From: Anaerolineaceae bacterium oral taxon 439
Lineage (GTDB): Bacteria > Chloroflexota > Anaerolineae > Anaerolineales > Anaerolineaceae
DNA length: 64,000 nucleotides
Assembly: GCA_001717545.1 (NCBI GenBank)
Contig: CP017039.1
Coordinates: 2,170,001-2,234,000 of the forward strand
Reading direction: 5' to 3'
Both the position numbers and the translations under genes were made by a program. This document shows, piece after piece, positions 7,889 to 17,879 of this stretch (the stretch's first letter is position 1; the number at the start of each line of letters is the position of its first letter). The notes beneath the pieces were generated by a model. It did not search any database, was not told the DNA's origin, and saw only the letters and a program-made list of their open reading frames with translations.

Positions 7889-9460
7889 ATGGAGAATGAA
7901 CGTCCTTATGTCGTTGAAATGAAGGGCATCCGGAAAGAATTCCCCGGCATGGTCGCGAACGACAACGTCAATTTTTCGCTTCGACAAGGCGAAATCCATA
8001 CGCTGTTAGGGGAAAATGGCGCAGGGAAAAGCACGTTGATGAACATCCTCGCTGGATTGTATCAGCCAGAAGCCGGCTCGATTAAAATCCATGGCAAGCC
8101 GGTCCTCCTGAAATCGCCGAAGCTGGCGATGCAGGAAGGGATCGGCATGATCCACCAGCATTTCATGCTCGTTCGGACGCAGACCGTAACCGAGAACATC
8201 CTTCTTGGGCTGGACGATCCGAAATTCGTCATGAATATTCATAAATACGAAAAACAGGTTCGCGCGCTGGGAAAAGAAAACAACCTCGAAGTCGATCCCG
8301 CCGCATTCATCTGGCAGCTGACCGTCGGGGAACAGCAGCGCGTCGAAATCCTGAAGATGCTCTATCGCGGCTGCGATATCCTGATCATGGACGAACCGAC
8401 GGCCGTTCTCGCGCCACAGGAAATCGAAGTCCTGTTTAATACGCTGCGGACGATGACCGCGAACGGGAAATCGATTATTTTTATCAGCCACAAGCTGAAC
8501 GAAATTCTCGAAATTGCCGACCGCGTAACCGTCCTGCGGCATGGAAAAATCACGGCGGAAGACGTCTCGACCAGAGATATCACGCGCGAAGATCTGGCGT
8601 CGCTGATGGTCGGGAGGAAGGTTATCTTCTCGTTCGATAAAAACCCATGTCGCTGCGGCGGTCCGGTCCTTGATATCCGTAATATCTCTGCGCTGAACGA
8701 CAAGGGACTCCCGGCGCTCCGCAACGTATCGCTGCACGTTTGCAGCGGAGAAATCGTCGGAATTGCCGGCGTCGCCGGCAACGGCCAGACAATCCTGGCG
8801 GAGTGCGCCGCCGGAATGCGTCCCACGACCGAAGGAACGATCCATACCGACCGGCTGGATATCGGGAAAGCTACGATCAAGCAGACCATTCAGGACGGGA
8901 TCGCTTATATTCCGGAAGACCGTCATCACGTCGCAACCGCCGGGAACATGAGCGTCGCCAACAACGTCATCATGAAAAGCTACGATCGAAAACCGATTTC
9001 GACCGGCTGGAAGCTTAACCAGCCTGCGGTCCGGACCTACGCCGAACGGCTTAAGGACGATTACCAGATCTCGATCCCGACGATCGATAAGCCGATGCGG
9101 CTCCTCTCCGGAGGGAATATTCAGCGCGCAATCCTCGCCCGCGAGCTGGATAACATGAAACAGCTCCTCATCGCCGTTCAGCCAACCCGAGGGCTCGACG
9201 TCGGCGCGATCGAAGGGATCCAGCGCATGATCCTCGCCCAGCGCGACGCCGGCGCAGGCGTACTCCTGATATCCGAAGAGCTCGAAGAACTGGTCACACT
9301 GAGCGACCGGATCTACGTTATGTTTGAAGGTCAGATCATGGGCGAAATTCTCGACGGCGACATCCGGAAAATCGGTCTGATGATGACCGGGACTCGTCTC
9401 GAAGATATTCCTGATGAAGACCCTGCCGCCGTTTCTCAGGCCGAAACTCCCGAAAAATAA
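7889..9460 (+). CDS. Double-domain ABC ATPase of the purine/nucleoside importer
   Basis: This 523-residue protein energises import. It has two nucleotide-binding halves. The first has Walker A GENGAGKST, signature LTVGEQQRVEIL and Walker B ILIMDEPTAVL. In the second half, Walker A is degenerate (GVAGNGQTIL), with signature LSGGNIQRAIL and LLIAVQPTRGLD in place of the Walker B/D-loop. A degenerate second site is usual in this sugar/nucleoside class. I start it at ATG 7889, with GGGAG seven bases upstream; an upstream ATG at 7814 lacks a ribosome site. It follows the binding protein by 257 bases with hairpins and precedes the permeases closely. Confidence 0.92.
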   Translation: MENERPYVVEMKGIRKEFPGMVANDNVNFSLRQGEIHTLLGENGAGKSTLMNILAGLYQPEAGSIKIHGKPVLLKSPKLAMQEGIGMIHQHFMLVRTQTVTENILLGLDDPKFVMNIHKYEKQVRALGKENNLEVDPAAFIWQLTVGEQQRVEILKMLYRGCDILIMDEPTAVLAPQEIEVLFNTLRTMTANGKSIIFISHKLNEILEIADRVTVLRHGKITAEDVSTRDITREDLASLMVGRKVIFSFDKNPCRCGGPVLDIRNISALNDKGLPALRNVSLHVCSGEIVGIAGVAGNGQTILAECAAGMRPTTEGTIHTDRLDIGKATIKQTIQDGIAYIPEDRHHVATAGNMSVANNVIMKSYDRKPISTGWKLNQPAVRTYAERLKDDYQISIPTIDKPMRLLSGGNIQRAILARELDNMKQLLIAVQPTRGLDVGAIEGIQRMILAQRDAGAGVLLISEELEELVTLSDRIYVMFEGQIMGEILDGDIRKIGLMMTGTRLEDIPDEDPAAVSQAETPEK

Positions 9461-9474
9461 GGATATAACGGAAT

Positions 9475-10641
9475 ATGACTAACAAATCAACCTTTTCAAA
9501 CCGCTTCAGGTTTCCGTACCATATCAATATCGAGGAGAGGACGGACGAATCGCCGAAATGGCTTTCGCCGATCCTGACCCTTATTTCCGTGATCGCCGCG
9601 CTGATTTTCTCGGGGATCCTGATCGCGTCGGTCGGCGGCGATCCGCTGTACACGTATTCACGCATGTGGAACGCGGCATTCGGGTCCTGGTTCGCGCTTT
9701 CCGACTCGTTTACGAAAGCGATTCCGCTGATTCTCTGCGGGACGGCCTGCGCGCTGGCGTTTCAGATGAAAATCTGGAATATCGGCGCGGAAGGGCAGTT
9801 CTTCCTTGGGGCGTTCGGCGCCAGCCTCGTCGTCCTCGCCCCGATCGTCCCCGAAGGCTCTCCATCCTGGGTTTATATTCCGGTCATGATGCTTTCCGGG
9901 ATGGTCTTCGGCGCGCTCTGGGGCGTCATTCCCGGCCTGCTGAAAGCCAGATTAAACGTCAACGAGATCATCTCAACTTTGATGCTGAACTATATCGCGA
10001 TCGCCTGGAACAACTTCTTCCTGTTCGGGATGTGGTCCGATAAGGGGTTCCAGATGTCGAAAAAGTTTCCGAAGGAAGCGCTCCTGACGCGGCTCTCGGA
10101 CATCGCGAAAACCTACGATATTAAAGCGCTGCGCGGCATGACGCTGCACCTGGGGCTCTTTTTCGCGATCTTCATGGCGATCATGATTTACATCATGATT
10201 TACAAAAGCAAATGGGGCTATGAGATTAAGCTCCTCGGCGAAAGCCGCGAAGTCGCGCGCTACGCCGGGATCAATATTTCCCGCAATATCGTGCTGATCA
10301 TGGTCGTTTCCGGCGCAATCGCCGGTCTCGCCGGCGCGACCGAAATCTCCGGCGTTGTTAAGCGTTTCCAGGGCTCAATCTCCGATGGCTACGGCTACAC
10401 CGGGATTATTATTGCCTGGCTGGCGAAGCTGAACCCGCTGCTGACGATCCCCGTATCGCTCTTTTTCGGCGGATTGATTATCGCCGGACGCGAAATCCAG
10501 CCTTCCGGAATACCGACGATGATTCAGGGGATTATCCTCGTCTGCCTGATTGCGTTCGATTTCTTCCTGAACTATCGAATCCGGATCACGTCCGTCAGTT
10601 CCAGCCAATCTATGATAGAAGAACAAAAGGAGACAGCCTGA
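9475..10641 (+). CDS. ABC permease 1 of the purine/nucleoside importer
   Basis: This 388-residue, multi-pass inner-membrane protein belongs to the branched-chain/ribose/nucleoside permease family. Eight or more hydrophobic segments follow a polar ~35-residue start. Family motifs include WNIGAEGQFFLGAFGA, LNVNEIISTLMLNYIA and YAGINISRNIVLIMVVSGAIAG. AAGGA lies ten bases before the ATG. It follows the ATPase by 14 bases and overlaps the next permease by one base (TGATG), so the two are probably made in equal amounts as a heterodimer. Confidence 0.92.
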   Translation: MTNKSTFSNRFRFPYHINIEERTDESPKWLSPILTLISVIAALIFSGILIASVGGDPLYTYSRMWNAAFGSWFALSDSFTKAIPLILCGTACALAFQMKIWNIGAEGQFFLGAFGASLVVLAPIVPEGSPSWVYIPVMMLSGMVFGALWGVIPGLLKARLNVNEIISTLMLNYIAIAWNNFFLFGMWSDKGFQMSKKFPKEALLTRLSDIAKTYDIKALRGMTLHLGLFFAIFMAIMIYIMIYKSKWGYEIKLLGESREVARYAGINISRNIVLIMVVSGAIAGLAGATEISGVVKRFQGSISDGYGYTGIIIAWLAKLNPLLTIPVSLFFGGLIIAGREIQPSGIPTMIQGIILVCLIAFDFFLNYRIRITSVSSSQSMIEEQKETA

Positions 10642-11624
10642 TGCAGCTCTTTCAACTCTTAGCCGCCGCTCTTTCCGGCGGGACCGTCCTGTTATTCGGA
10701 ATGCTCGGCGGAATTTTCACCGAAACCTCCGGCGTCATGAACCTGGCGATCGAAGGATACATGCTTCTTGGCGCGACGATCAGCTACTCCGTCTCCGCTT
10801 CGACCGGGAATCCCTGGATCGGCCTGCTGATGGGCGCGGTTTCCGCCGCGATTCTGGGAATCCTGCATGCGATCATCTGCGTCACGCTGAAAGCCGATCA
10901 AGTCGTCAGCGGTCTCGCGACCAATTTTGTCGGAACCGGCGTCAGCCTCGTTCTCGGCGCGAACCTGTCGAGTCTGGTCGGAAAAGTTCCGCTCCTCCCC
11001 GGTATCGAATTCCCGGGCCTGCTGAATTACGGTTGGTTCGGCGAAGGCTTGTATCACCTGACCAAACAGAACGTCATGGTCTACATCGGGATCCTGATTA
11101 TCCCTATCGCGCAATGGTACCTGAAGAAGACGCGGCCGGGGATGCACCTGCGCGCAATCGGTGAAAACCCGGAAGCGGCCGACGCGATGGGCGTTAATGT
11201 CAACGGACTGCGCTACGTGTACGCGATTTTCGGCGCGGCGCTCGCCGGAATCGGCGGCGCGGCGATCTCGATCGCGATCTACTCCGGCTGGTTCTCCGAA
11301 CTGACGGTCAACGGGCGCGGATGGATCTGCGTCGGGCTGGTCATCTTCGCGCAGTGGGACCCGGTTCGCGGAGCGCTCGGCGCGTACTTTTTCGGAATCC
11401 TGTCGCGCCTCGTTCTCGACTTGAAAATTCCCTCGAAGCTTTTCGGCGGCTTAGTTGCCAACCCCTTCTTCCTTCATCCGAACTACACGTTCTTTTTGGA
11501 GATGCTCCCGTATATCTTTACGCTGGTCGTAATGATTATTGGCGCCAACAGCGCCAGGAAAAAACATATCGGTACCCCCTCCGCCCTCGGAAGACCTTAC
11601 TCCCGCGGAGAGAAAGGAAAATAA
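10641..11624 (+). CDS. ABC permease 2 of the purine/nucleoside importer
   Basis: The second channel subunit has 327 residues and eight to nine hydrophobic segments. Characteristic stretches are ETSGVMNLAIEGYMLLGA near the start, GENPEAADAMGVNV in the cytoplasmic coupling loop and NGRGWICVGLVIFAQWDPVRG. The TGATG overlap with the previous gene indicates translational coupling. Adenine deaminase begins three bases after it, so uptake and first catabolic step are co-transcribed. Confidence 0.92.
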   Translation: MQLFQLLAAALSGGTVLLFGMLGGIFTETSGVMNLAIEGYMLLGATISYSVSASTGNPWIGLLMGAVSAAILGILHAIICVTLKADQVVSGLATNFVGTGVSLVLGANLSSLVGKVPLLPGIEFPGLLNYGWFGEGLYHLTKQNVMVYIGILIIPIAQWYLKKTRPGMHLRAIGENPEAADAMGVNVNGLRYVYAIFGAALAGIGGAAISIAIYSGWFSELTVNGRGWICVGLVIFAQWDPVRGALGAYFFGILSRLVLDLKIPSKLFGGLVANPFFLHPNYTFFLEMLPYIFTLVVMIIGANSARKKHIGTPSALGRPYSRGEKGK

Positions 11625-11627
11625 CTT

Positions 11628-13463
11628 ATGAAAGCGGAATCCACTTTCCGTAGAATACCGATCGGAGAGGTCACGCGGGATCTCGTCGCCGTCGCGATGG
11701 GGCGCATGCCCGCCGATCTGATGATCATCAACGGACGACTCGTCAACGTCAATATCGGCCAGATTCAGCCGGACATGGACGTCGTCGTCAAGCATGGATA
11801 TGTCGTCTATATCGGTAAAGACGCCTTATCTAAAATCCAGCGCGACGATCGAACCGTCGTCGTCGACGCCGCCGGACGCTGGGTCGCGCCGGGCCTGATC
11901 GATTCGCACGTGCATATCGAATCGTCGATGGTCGACCCGGTTCATTTCGCCGCCGGCTGCCTCGCGCACGGGACGACAACGATCTGCCCGGATAATCATG
12001 AAATTACCAACGTCCTCGGCCTCGAAGCTGTTCGGCTCTTTCATGACGTGCTTAAGGACTTACCGATCAAGTCGTTCCTGGCAATGCCGGTCTGCGTTCC
12101 CGCCGTCGCCGGGCTCGAAAATACCGGCGCCGAAATTCACGGGAAAGAAGTCGCCGAAGCCTACCGGAACGGCTGGGCTCAGCTCCAGGGCGAAGAAATG
12201 AACTTTCCCGGCGTTATCTACGGCGATCCGGGGACGCATGAAATCCTGAAAGCGTCGCATGACGCCGGCGTCGTCATGACGGGGCACTACTCCTCGATGG
12301 AGTTGGACCAGGGGCTGAACGCGTTCGCCGCCGCTGGAATGAACGCCTGCCACGAGGTTCGCAGCGCCGAAGAGGTCCTGAAGCGCAGCGAAATCGGCTT
12401 TTACAGCCAGCTCCGCTACGGATCGGCTTGGCTCGACGTCCCCAATACGATCCGCGCCTATACGGATAATCCCAACGCGGATACGCGCTTCCTGACGCTC
12501 TGTACCGACGACGTCAACGCTGCGACGATTGCCCGCGAAGGGCAGATGGACCGCTGCGTCCGCGTTGCAATCCGCAACGGCGTCCCGCCGGTAACCGCGA
12601 TCCAGATGGCGACGCTCAACAACGCGCAGCTGATCGAAAAGGCGCGGCGGATCGGCTCGATCGCGCCCGGCCGAAGCGCGGATATCCTGATCCTCAGCGA
12701 TCTCGTCAATTTCAAAGTCGATCAAGTCTATTCGGACGGCGTCCTCGTCGCAGAAAACGGAAAGATGACGGTCGAACTGACACCGTATTCGTATCCGGAA
12801 GCTGCGCTGAAAACGATGAAGCTCAACCCGCGAAAAAAATCCGATTTCGCGATTCCCGCGCCCTCGAACGATCCGCAGAAAATCCGCGTCATCGAAATCC
12901 GCCCCGGCGACGTCGTCGCTAAGGAACTCCAGCTTATCGTTGAACCGAAGGACGGATTCTTCGTCGCCGACGCTGACAACGATATCGCCAAAGGCGTGAT
13001 CTTCTATCGGCATGAACCCGATCCGTCGATCCCGCCGCGCGGAGCCGGCTTTATCCGCGGAACGAAATTCCGCCCCGGCTGCGCCTATGCGTCAACGATT
13101 TCGCATGATTGCCATAACCTGCTCGTCGTGGGAACCGACGACGACGCGATGACGCTGGCGGCGAACGCCGTGATCGAAGCGAACGGCGGAATTGCGATCG
13201 TCGTCGACGGGAAAATCGACGCGGTCCTGCCGCTTCCGCTGGCAGGATTGATGAGCCTTGAACCGATCGGGGAAACCGCTCTGAAACTGAACGCGATCGA
13301 AAAGGCGCTCGGGAAAGCCGGCGCGGTCAGCGAATCGATCGAAATGACGATGAGCCTGATCGGATTGATCGTTATCCCCGAACTCAGGATCAGCAACCAT
13401 GGGCTGGTTGAACTGAAGGGCAGCAACCCGCTGAAGCTCGTCGACCTCGTCGTAACCGATTAG
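11628..13463 (+). CDS. ade: Adenine deaminase
   Basis: This 611-residue amidohydrolase converts adenine to hypoxanthine and ammonia. Metal and active-site motifs are intact: GLIDSHVHIESSM (HxH), HGTTTICPDNHEI, MTGHYSSMELDQGLNA and LCTDDVNA. The C-terminal ade domain (GFIRGTKFRPGCAYASTISHDCHNLLVVGTDD) is complete, and the length matches bacterial Ade enzymes. RBS AAGGAAAA precedes ATG 11628. Its place directly after the purine ABC genes makes the imported ligand probably adenine or a nucleoside that yields adenine. Confidence 0.95.
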   Translation: MKAESTFRRIPIGEVTRDLVAVAMGRMPADLMIINGRLVNVNIGQIQPDMDVVVKHGYVVYIGKDALSKIQRDDRTVVVDAAGRWVAPGLIDSHVHIESSMVDPVHFAAGCLAHGTTTICPDNHEITNVLGLEAVRLFHDVLKDLPIKSFLAMPVCVPAVAGLENTGAEIHGKEVAEAYRNGWAQLQGEEMNFPGVIYGDPGTHEILKASHDAGVVMTGHYSSMELDQGLNAFAAAGMNACHEVRSAEEVLKRSEIGFYSQLRYGSAWLDVPNTIRAYTDNPNADTRFLTLCTDDVNAATIAREGQMDRCVRVAIRNGVPPVTAIQMATLNNAQLIEKARRIGSIAPGRSADILILSDLVNFKVDQVYSDGVLVAENGKMTVELTPYSYPEAALKTMKLNPRKKSDFAIPAPSNDPQKIRVIEIRPGDVVAKELQLIVEPKDGFFVADADNDIAKGVIFYRHEPDPSIPPRGAGFIRGTKFRPGCAYASTISHDCHNLLVVGTDDDAMTLAANAVIEANGGIAIVVDGKIDAVLPLPLAGLMSLEPIGETALKLNAIEKALGKAGAVSESIEMTMSLIGLIVIPELRISNHGLVELKGSNPLKLVDLVVTD

Positions 13464-13522
13464 TTCCCGGAAATTTCCCGAGACCTCCACCTCCTTCCAG
13501 ATCACCTGCTCGGGGAAACCGG

Positions 13523-13558
13523 AACGGGAGAAAGAGACCGTACGTTCTTTCTCCCGTT
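13523..13558 (+). terminator. Hairpin terminator of the purine operon
   Basis: A 13-bp perfect stem (AACGGGAGAAAGA / TCTTTCTCCCGTT) with a 10-base loop lies 60 bases after ade. Only a short T/A stretch follows. Confidence 0.7.
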
Positions 13559-13699
13559 TCACGTTAAACCGTCGGGATCATTTCAGGGAATTCAGAAAAC
13601 CCCGCCCCCGCGTTTCCCGCTATCTATTTTCAGGGGACAATCGCCCTTGTTTGTCATAATCCGAGCCAGGAACGCTGAAATCCGGTTTATTTTCAGGCA

Positions 13700-13705
13700 T
13701 ATAAT
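13700..13705 (+). promoter_or_regulatory. Likely -10 box for the antiporter gene
   Basis: TATAAT lies 27 bases before the start codon at 13732. No clear -35 box is present. Confidence 0.4.
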
Positions 13706-13731
13706 AGGAGCTTCTGTGAAAGGAAACGTTG

Positions 13732-14763
13732 ATGCTTATCTTACCTGATTCATTATTCCTTGCTGTTGCCGTCGGATCCATTGCGCTCGCGGTCATGATA
13801 CTCGCCAGCAACCACGCCGTTACCAAGCTCATCGGCATCGCCTCCTATTTCGATTTGTCCAGTACGTTCATGGGCATGACCGTCGTTTCAATCGCGACGT
13901 CCCTTCCGGAAATCGTCGCGCATTTCACCGCGTCGGTCAGAATCCTGGCCGGTCGAATGGATTATAAAACCGGCTCCGCGATCGTCCTCGGATCGAATAT
14001 CGGCTCCGACGTCGTTCAGCAGACGCTTATTTTCGGACTCGTCGTCTTTCTCGCCGGATCGCTGACCTACCGCCGCTACTTCGTCTGGAAAAATATGATT
14101 CCCATGGTCGGGACGACAGTTCTCTGTATCCTGCTCGGGCTGGACGGAACCTATTCCCGGATCGACGGCGCGATCCTGTTCGGCTGCTTTATCCTGTACA
14201 GCTTCTATCTTTATCAGGACGAGCGGAAATTTTATAATAAGGACGCAAATCAGATTCAAGACGAAGACGTCGCCGCCGGCGTCCCGACCAACGGAAAAGA
14301 AGTCGTCCGCGATATCCTGATCGCAATCCTGATGCTACTGTTGACGATCGCGGGCGCGTCCGTCGTTCTTCAGCTTACCGAACGCATCGTTAACGAAACC
14401 GGGATCGCCGGGTCGCTGATCGGGGTCGTAACGCTCGGACTCGCTTCCGCTTTACCCGAACTCACGACGGCTATCGTCGGAATCCAGAAAAAAGAAGCCG
14501 GAATCTCGCTCGGGACGCTCGTCGGTTCAAATATCGTCAACCCGCTCCTCGCGATCGGCGGCGGCGCGCTGATTTCCGGATACGCCGTCCCGCTCCCGCT
14601 CGTCCGCTGGGACCTGCCGTGGGAAACGCTGACCGGCGCGATCCTCTGGCTGATCCTCCTGAAAGCGAACGGAAAAATCGGGAAGAAAGTCGCGGTCTAC
14701 CTGATGATCATCTATTTCATGTATATCGTTTCGCGCGCCTTCCTCTTCCGGGCCGATTTCTGA
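13732..14763 (+). CDS. CaCA-family sodium/calcium-type antiporter
   Basis: This 343-residue, ten-helix-like membrane protein should exchange Ca2+ (or a related cation) for Na+ or H+. The two inverted alpha repeats are visible. The first holds SIATSLPEIVAH and GSAIVLGSNIGSDV, the second GLASALPELTTAIVG and LGTLVGSNIVNPLLAIG. A charged cytoplasmic loop (~165-190, ERKFYNKDANQIQDEDV) separates the halves. ATG 13732 has AAAGGA seven bases upstream; the TTG one codon earlier is less likely. It is a single gene converging on the minus-strand nuclease, with nine bases between the stops. Confidence 0.9.
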   Translation: MLILPDSLFLAVAVGSIALAVMILASNHAVTKLIGIASYFDLSSTFMGMTVVSIATSLPEIVAHFTASVRILAGRMDYKTGSAIVLGSNIGSDVVQQTLIFGLVVFLAGSLTYRRYFVWKNMIPMVGTTVLCILLGLDGTYSRIDGAILFGCFILYSFYLYQDERKFYNKDANQIQDEDVAAGVPTNGKEVVRDILIAILMLLLTIAGASVVLQLTERIVNETGIAGSLIGVVTLGLASALPELTTAIVGIQKKEAGISLGTLVGSNIVNPLLAIGGGALISGYAVPLPLVRWDLPWETLTGAILWLILLKANGKIGKKVAVYLMIIYFMYIVSRAFLFRADF

Positions 14764-14772
14764 CCACCGCCG

Positions 14773-15564
14773 TTAAAAGTTATCCGGCGGAAAGAGAAAA
14801 TCGTCCGGTTCCGGCTCGAAATCCGCCTCGTCGAACGCGCCCGGCGGTCCTTCCGGGCGGCAGTACGTCCGATAGCGGCACCAGGAACACGTCTTCAAAT
14901 CCTGCGTCCGCGGATAATCGGCCTCATCCTCCGACCGCATCAGCGCCGCGTACGCTTCCAGCCGGCGCAGGTCCTCCCGGTACGCCGCCTCCGAATAATC
15001 ATCGAACTCGATCGGGCGATCCGGGAAATTCGCGAACCAGTACGCCATCCGAAGCCGGGGAAAAACGTCCGCCGGCAGCCCCAGATCGACACGGTTTTCC
15101 ACTGCCAGCGCGCGGTAAAGTCCTGTCTGCGGCGCGGCGGCGTAGGCTTCGCGCCGGGCAGCCTTCCGCGCCGTTTTCCAATCATAAATCGTCAGCCCGC
15201 CGCCGTCGACGGTCAATAAATCGATTTTCCCGTTCCAAAGAACGTCCGCCTGACGCATCGTCAACCGCATCTCAGCGTAGACGGTCCCTTCCGCCGGAAG
15301 CCGAACCGTATCGCGGAACCGCTGAAGCCAAAGCTGGATTTCGCCGTCCGCATTGCTGATCGCGCGCTCGATCGGTAAAAGCCCCTGCGCAACGCGCTGA
15401 ACCGTGAGATGAAACTCGGAGCCCATCCGCGTCAGCTGGTCCGCCTTAAGATAATCGCGGTCAAACGGTTCCGGCCAATCCAGCCGCTGCACAGAACTAT
15501 AATAATACTTCCGGCGACAGCTCAACAACGCCGAAACCTGCGACGCGCTGAATTCCAACGTCAT
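14773..15564 (-). CDS. Stand-alone Fe-S PD-(D/E)XK nuclease (AddB/RecB C-terminal type)
   Basis: This 263-residue protein matches the nuclease module normally found at the C-terminus of AddB or in Cas4-like proteins. Nuclease motifs are NGKIDLL (D near 115) and IYDWKTA (D128, K130). One cysteine near residue 16 (LLSCRRKYYY) and three near 226-235 (CSWCRYRTYC) fit the C...CxxCxxxxxC pattern of a 4Fe-4S nuclease. I place the start at ATG 15564, where GGAGGGG precedes it; the start overlaps the helicase stop as ATGA. It is the last gene of a three-gene repair-like operon and would cut DNA unwound by the helicase. Confidence 0.85.
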   Translation of the reverse strand: MTLEFSASQVSALLSCRRKYYYSSVQRLDWPEPFDRDYLKADQLTRMGSEFHLTVQRVAQGLLPIERAISNADGEIQLWLQRFRDTVRLPAEGTVYAEMRLTMRQADVLWNGKIDLLTVDGGGLTIYDWKTARKAARREAYAAAPQTGLYRALAVENRVDLGLPADVFPRLRMAYWFANFPDRPIEFDDYSEAAYREDLRRLEAYAALMRSEDEADYPRTQDLKTCSWCRYRTYCRPEGPPGAFDEADFEPEPDDFLFPPDNF

Positions 15565-17879
15565 TTCGCTTTCCCCTCCCGATCCGCCCCGCCGAAGCTT
15601 TCCCTGAGCGCGCGGACCGCGACCGCCTCGCACATCGGCGTCCGCATTTTCCCCAGGTTTCGCGACCCGTACAGACCTTTCTTCGCCCGGGTAATCCCAA
15701 CGTACAGCAGCCGCAGCCGCTCCGCCGCGTAGGCGTCGGCGCTCCGCCGCGTCGCCTCCCCTTCGATATAGGTCCGGGGCGGCTCGGAACAGAGGCAGAC
15801 CATCTGCTCGATCGTTTCCGACTGCAAATCCAAACGCCCGCGCGCGTAATAGACCTCGGACCGATAAAACTCCGTATAGCCGTTTTCTTTATATCCTTTT
15901 CCGATCGGAAAATCATAATTATTCAGCGAAGTCAGGTATACCTGGTCCCATTCCAGGCCTTTCGCCTTATGATACGTCGTGACGACGATCTTCCCGCGAT
16001 AAAGCCCGGGATCAAACTCGCCTTCGTCGCCGCCCTGTCCCGCGACGACCTCGGGACGCTTCGAAGCTTCGATGATCTGCTCCGCCATGGTATCGAAATT
16101 CGCGAACGGGTCAGCCTGCGTCGCGCGCAGCACCGCGCCGGCCAGCCGGTTGGCAATACTCAGGTCGACCGGATCGATAAAAACGTCCTGCGCGATCAGG
16201 AGGACCAGCTGATCGATCCGGATCCCGCGCGCTTCGAGCCATTTCCGAGCCAGTTCCCGGATCCGGACGATCGTCTGGAATACGATCTCGTCCCCGCCGA
16301 TCGACCGGAGGCACGTCTCGAAATCGTCCTCCGAAGCCGGATAGAAGAAATCGACAACTTTTTCCTGCCGGAACTGCGTCAGAATTCGGAAAACCTGTTC
16401 CCGTTCCGGCTCAGTCAGGTAAAAATCGAGCTCCCGCGGACGGGCCAATAAAACCTTGACAACGTCGATAAACTCGTTCTTCATCACCCGCGGACGCGCC
16501 AGCCATTTAAAAATTGTCGATAAAATCTTCCCGGCGTCCCGGTCCTGCGGCGAACTTTGCAGGAATTCGACAACCTCGATCTCGGAACTCCGCAGATAAT
16601 CGGAAAACCTGACCCCGCGATCGTTCGTCGGCGCCAGGATCGCGATCGTCTCGTCCGGATACAGCTGCGTATGGCGAACGGCCAGATTCCCAATCACGGC
16701 GACTTCCTGATCCGCCGTGTATCCCTTCGGATCAAAGACGACCCGAAGCGGCTCATCGCGCGGGTTCGGGCTCGAATCGTTCCCGGGCGTCAGGTGAATA
16801 TACGGCTCCGTCAGCGCGGCGCGCATCATCGGGATCGGATGATCCCCGATTGTCCAGCGAATCAGCCGGTTCGCGCAGCTCAGGATCGACTTCGTCGACC
16901 GCCCGGAACAATCCAGGTCGACCGTCCGGTCCGCCTCCGCCAAAAAGTTTTTCAGGTACGCCGGATTCGACGTCGTAAACGAAACGTTAATCGCCTGATT
17001 CGGGTCGCCGACGCGAACCCAGTTCCCCCGCTCGCCGACCAGCAGCCGCAGCACGTTTTCCTGAATCGCCGAACTGTCCTGCGCCTCGTCCTCAAGGATA
17101 AAAGGCCAGCGCTCACGCGCGCGCTTCAGGCTGACGCCGTCCGAGCTCAGGATCCGATACGCGTACGTCATTAAATCCTCATAATCCATCCCCGGATACG
17201 CCGCCAGCTTCGCCTGATACTCGGTGTAAACGTCCGCGGTCAGCGAAAGCAGCCGATAATCCCCGAGTTCGTCGTCCTCCGCTTCCGCCAGCGCGCCATG
17301 CAGCTGACGCGCGCTGATCCCCAGGTCCTTCGCCCGTTTGATCACGTTTTGACAGATCGATAAAACCTTATCCTTCCAGGAATCCTGAAAAACCTGTTCC
17401 AGGTAATTCGCCTTCATCGAATCGGACCGGACCGCGTCGAAGGCTTCCCGAAGCCGCGCGGTCGGGAGCCGGTCGATAATCTTTTCTAAGATATACGACG
17501 AAGTCAGCGCGTCAATAATCGTCGCTTCCGGGTCCAGCCCCAGATTCGCGCCGCCGCCGCGAACGATATCCGCGGCCATCGAATGCAGCGTGCGAACCTC
17601 GTACCCCACCCCGGGAACCAAACCCCGCTCGCTCATCAGCCCGGCAATCCGCGCCTTGAAGTTATTGACCGCCGAATTCGAAAACGTCACGACGAGAACG
17701 ACAGGTTCCGTTCCAGGAATAAACGGACTGCTATACGAATGAATAATCGCTTCCGCCAGCTTCGCCGCCAGCATCGCAAGCGTATGCGTCTTTCCGCTTC
17801 CGGGAACGGCGGAAACGCCCAGCGTCCCGCTTTCGTAAGTCAGGATTTCAGCCTGCGCCTTGCGCGGAATAAATTTCAT
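15561..17879 (-). CDS. UvrD/Rep/AddA-like superfamily 1 DNA helicase
   Basis: The 772-residue protein has the full set of SF1A motifs: Walker A AVPGSGKTHT (K30), motif II FILEDEAQDSS, motif III VRVGDPNQAI, motif V TYHKAKGLEWDQVYL and motif VI LLYVGITRAKKGLYG. It should translocate on single-stranded DNA and unwind duplex. It lacks the C-terminal nuclease domain of AddA, which fits a separate nuclease gene. ATG 17879 has GGAGGG seven bases upstream, and its ATGA overlaps the stop of the gene before. The coupling at both ends suggests a stoichiometric complex. Confidence 0.92.
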   Translation of the reverse strand: MKFIPRKAQAEILTYESGTLGVSAVPGSGKTHTLAMLAAKLAEAIIHSYSSPFIPGTEPVVLVVTFSNSAVNNFKARIAGLMSERGLVPGVGYEVRTLHSMAADIVRGGGANLGLDPEATIIDALTSSYILEKIIDRLPTARLREAFDAVRSDSMKANYLEQVFQDSWKDKVLSICQNVIKRAKDLGISARQLHGALAEAEDDELGDYRLLSLTADVYTEYQAKLAAYPGMDYEDLMTYAYRILSSDGVSLKRARERWPFILEDEAQDSSAIQENVLRLLVGERGNWVRVGDPNQAINVSFTTSNPAYLKNFLAEADRTVDLDCSGRSTKSILSCANRLIRWTIGDHPIPMMRAALTEPYIHLTPGNDSSPNPRDEPLRVVFDPKGYTADQEVAVIGNLAVRHTQLYPDETIAILAPTNDRGVRFSDYLRSSEIEVVEFLQSSPQDRDAGKILSTIFKWLARPRVMKNEFIDVVKVLLARPRELDFYLTEPEREQVFRILTQFRQEKVVDFFYPASEDDFETCLRSIGGDEIVFQTIVRIRELARKWLEARGIRIDQLVLLIAQDVFIDPVDLSIANRLAGAVLRATQADPFANFDTMAEQIIEASKRPEVVAGQGGDEGEFDPGLYRGKIVVTTYHKAKGLEWDQVYLTSLNNYDFPIGKGYKENGYTEFYRSEVYYARGRLDLQSETIEQMVCLCSEPPRTYIEGEATRRSADAYAAERLRLLYVGITRAKKGLYGSRNLGKMRTPMCEAVAVRALRESFGGADREGKAK

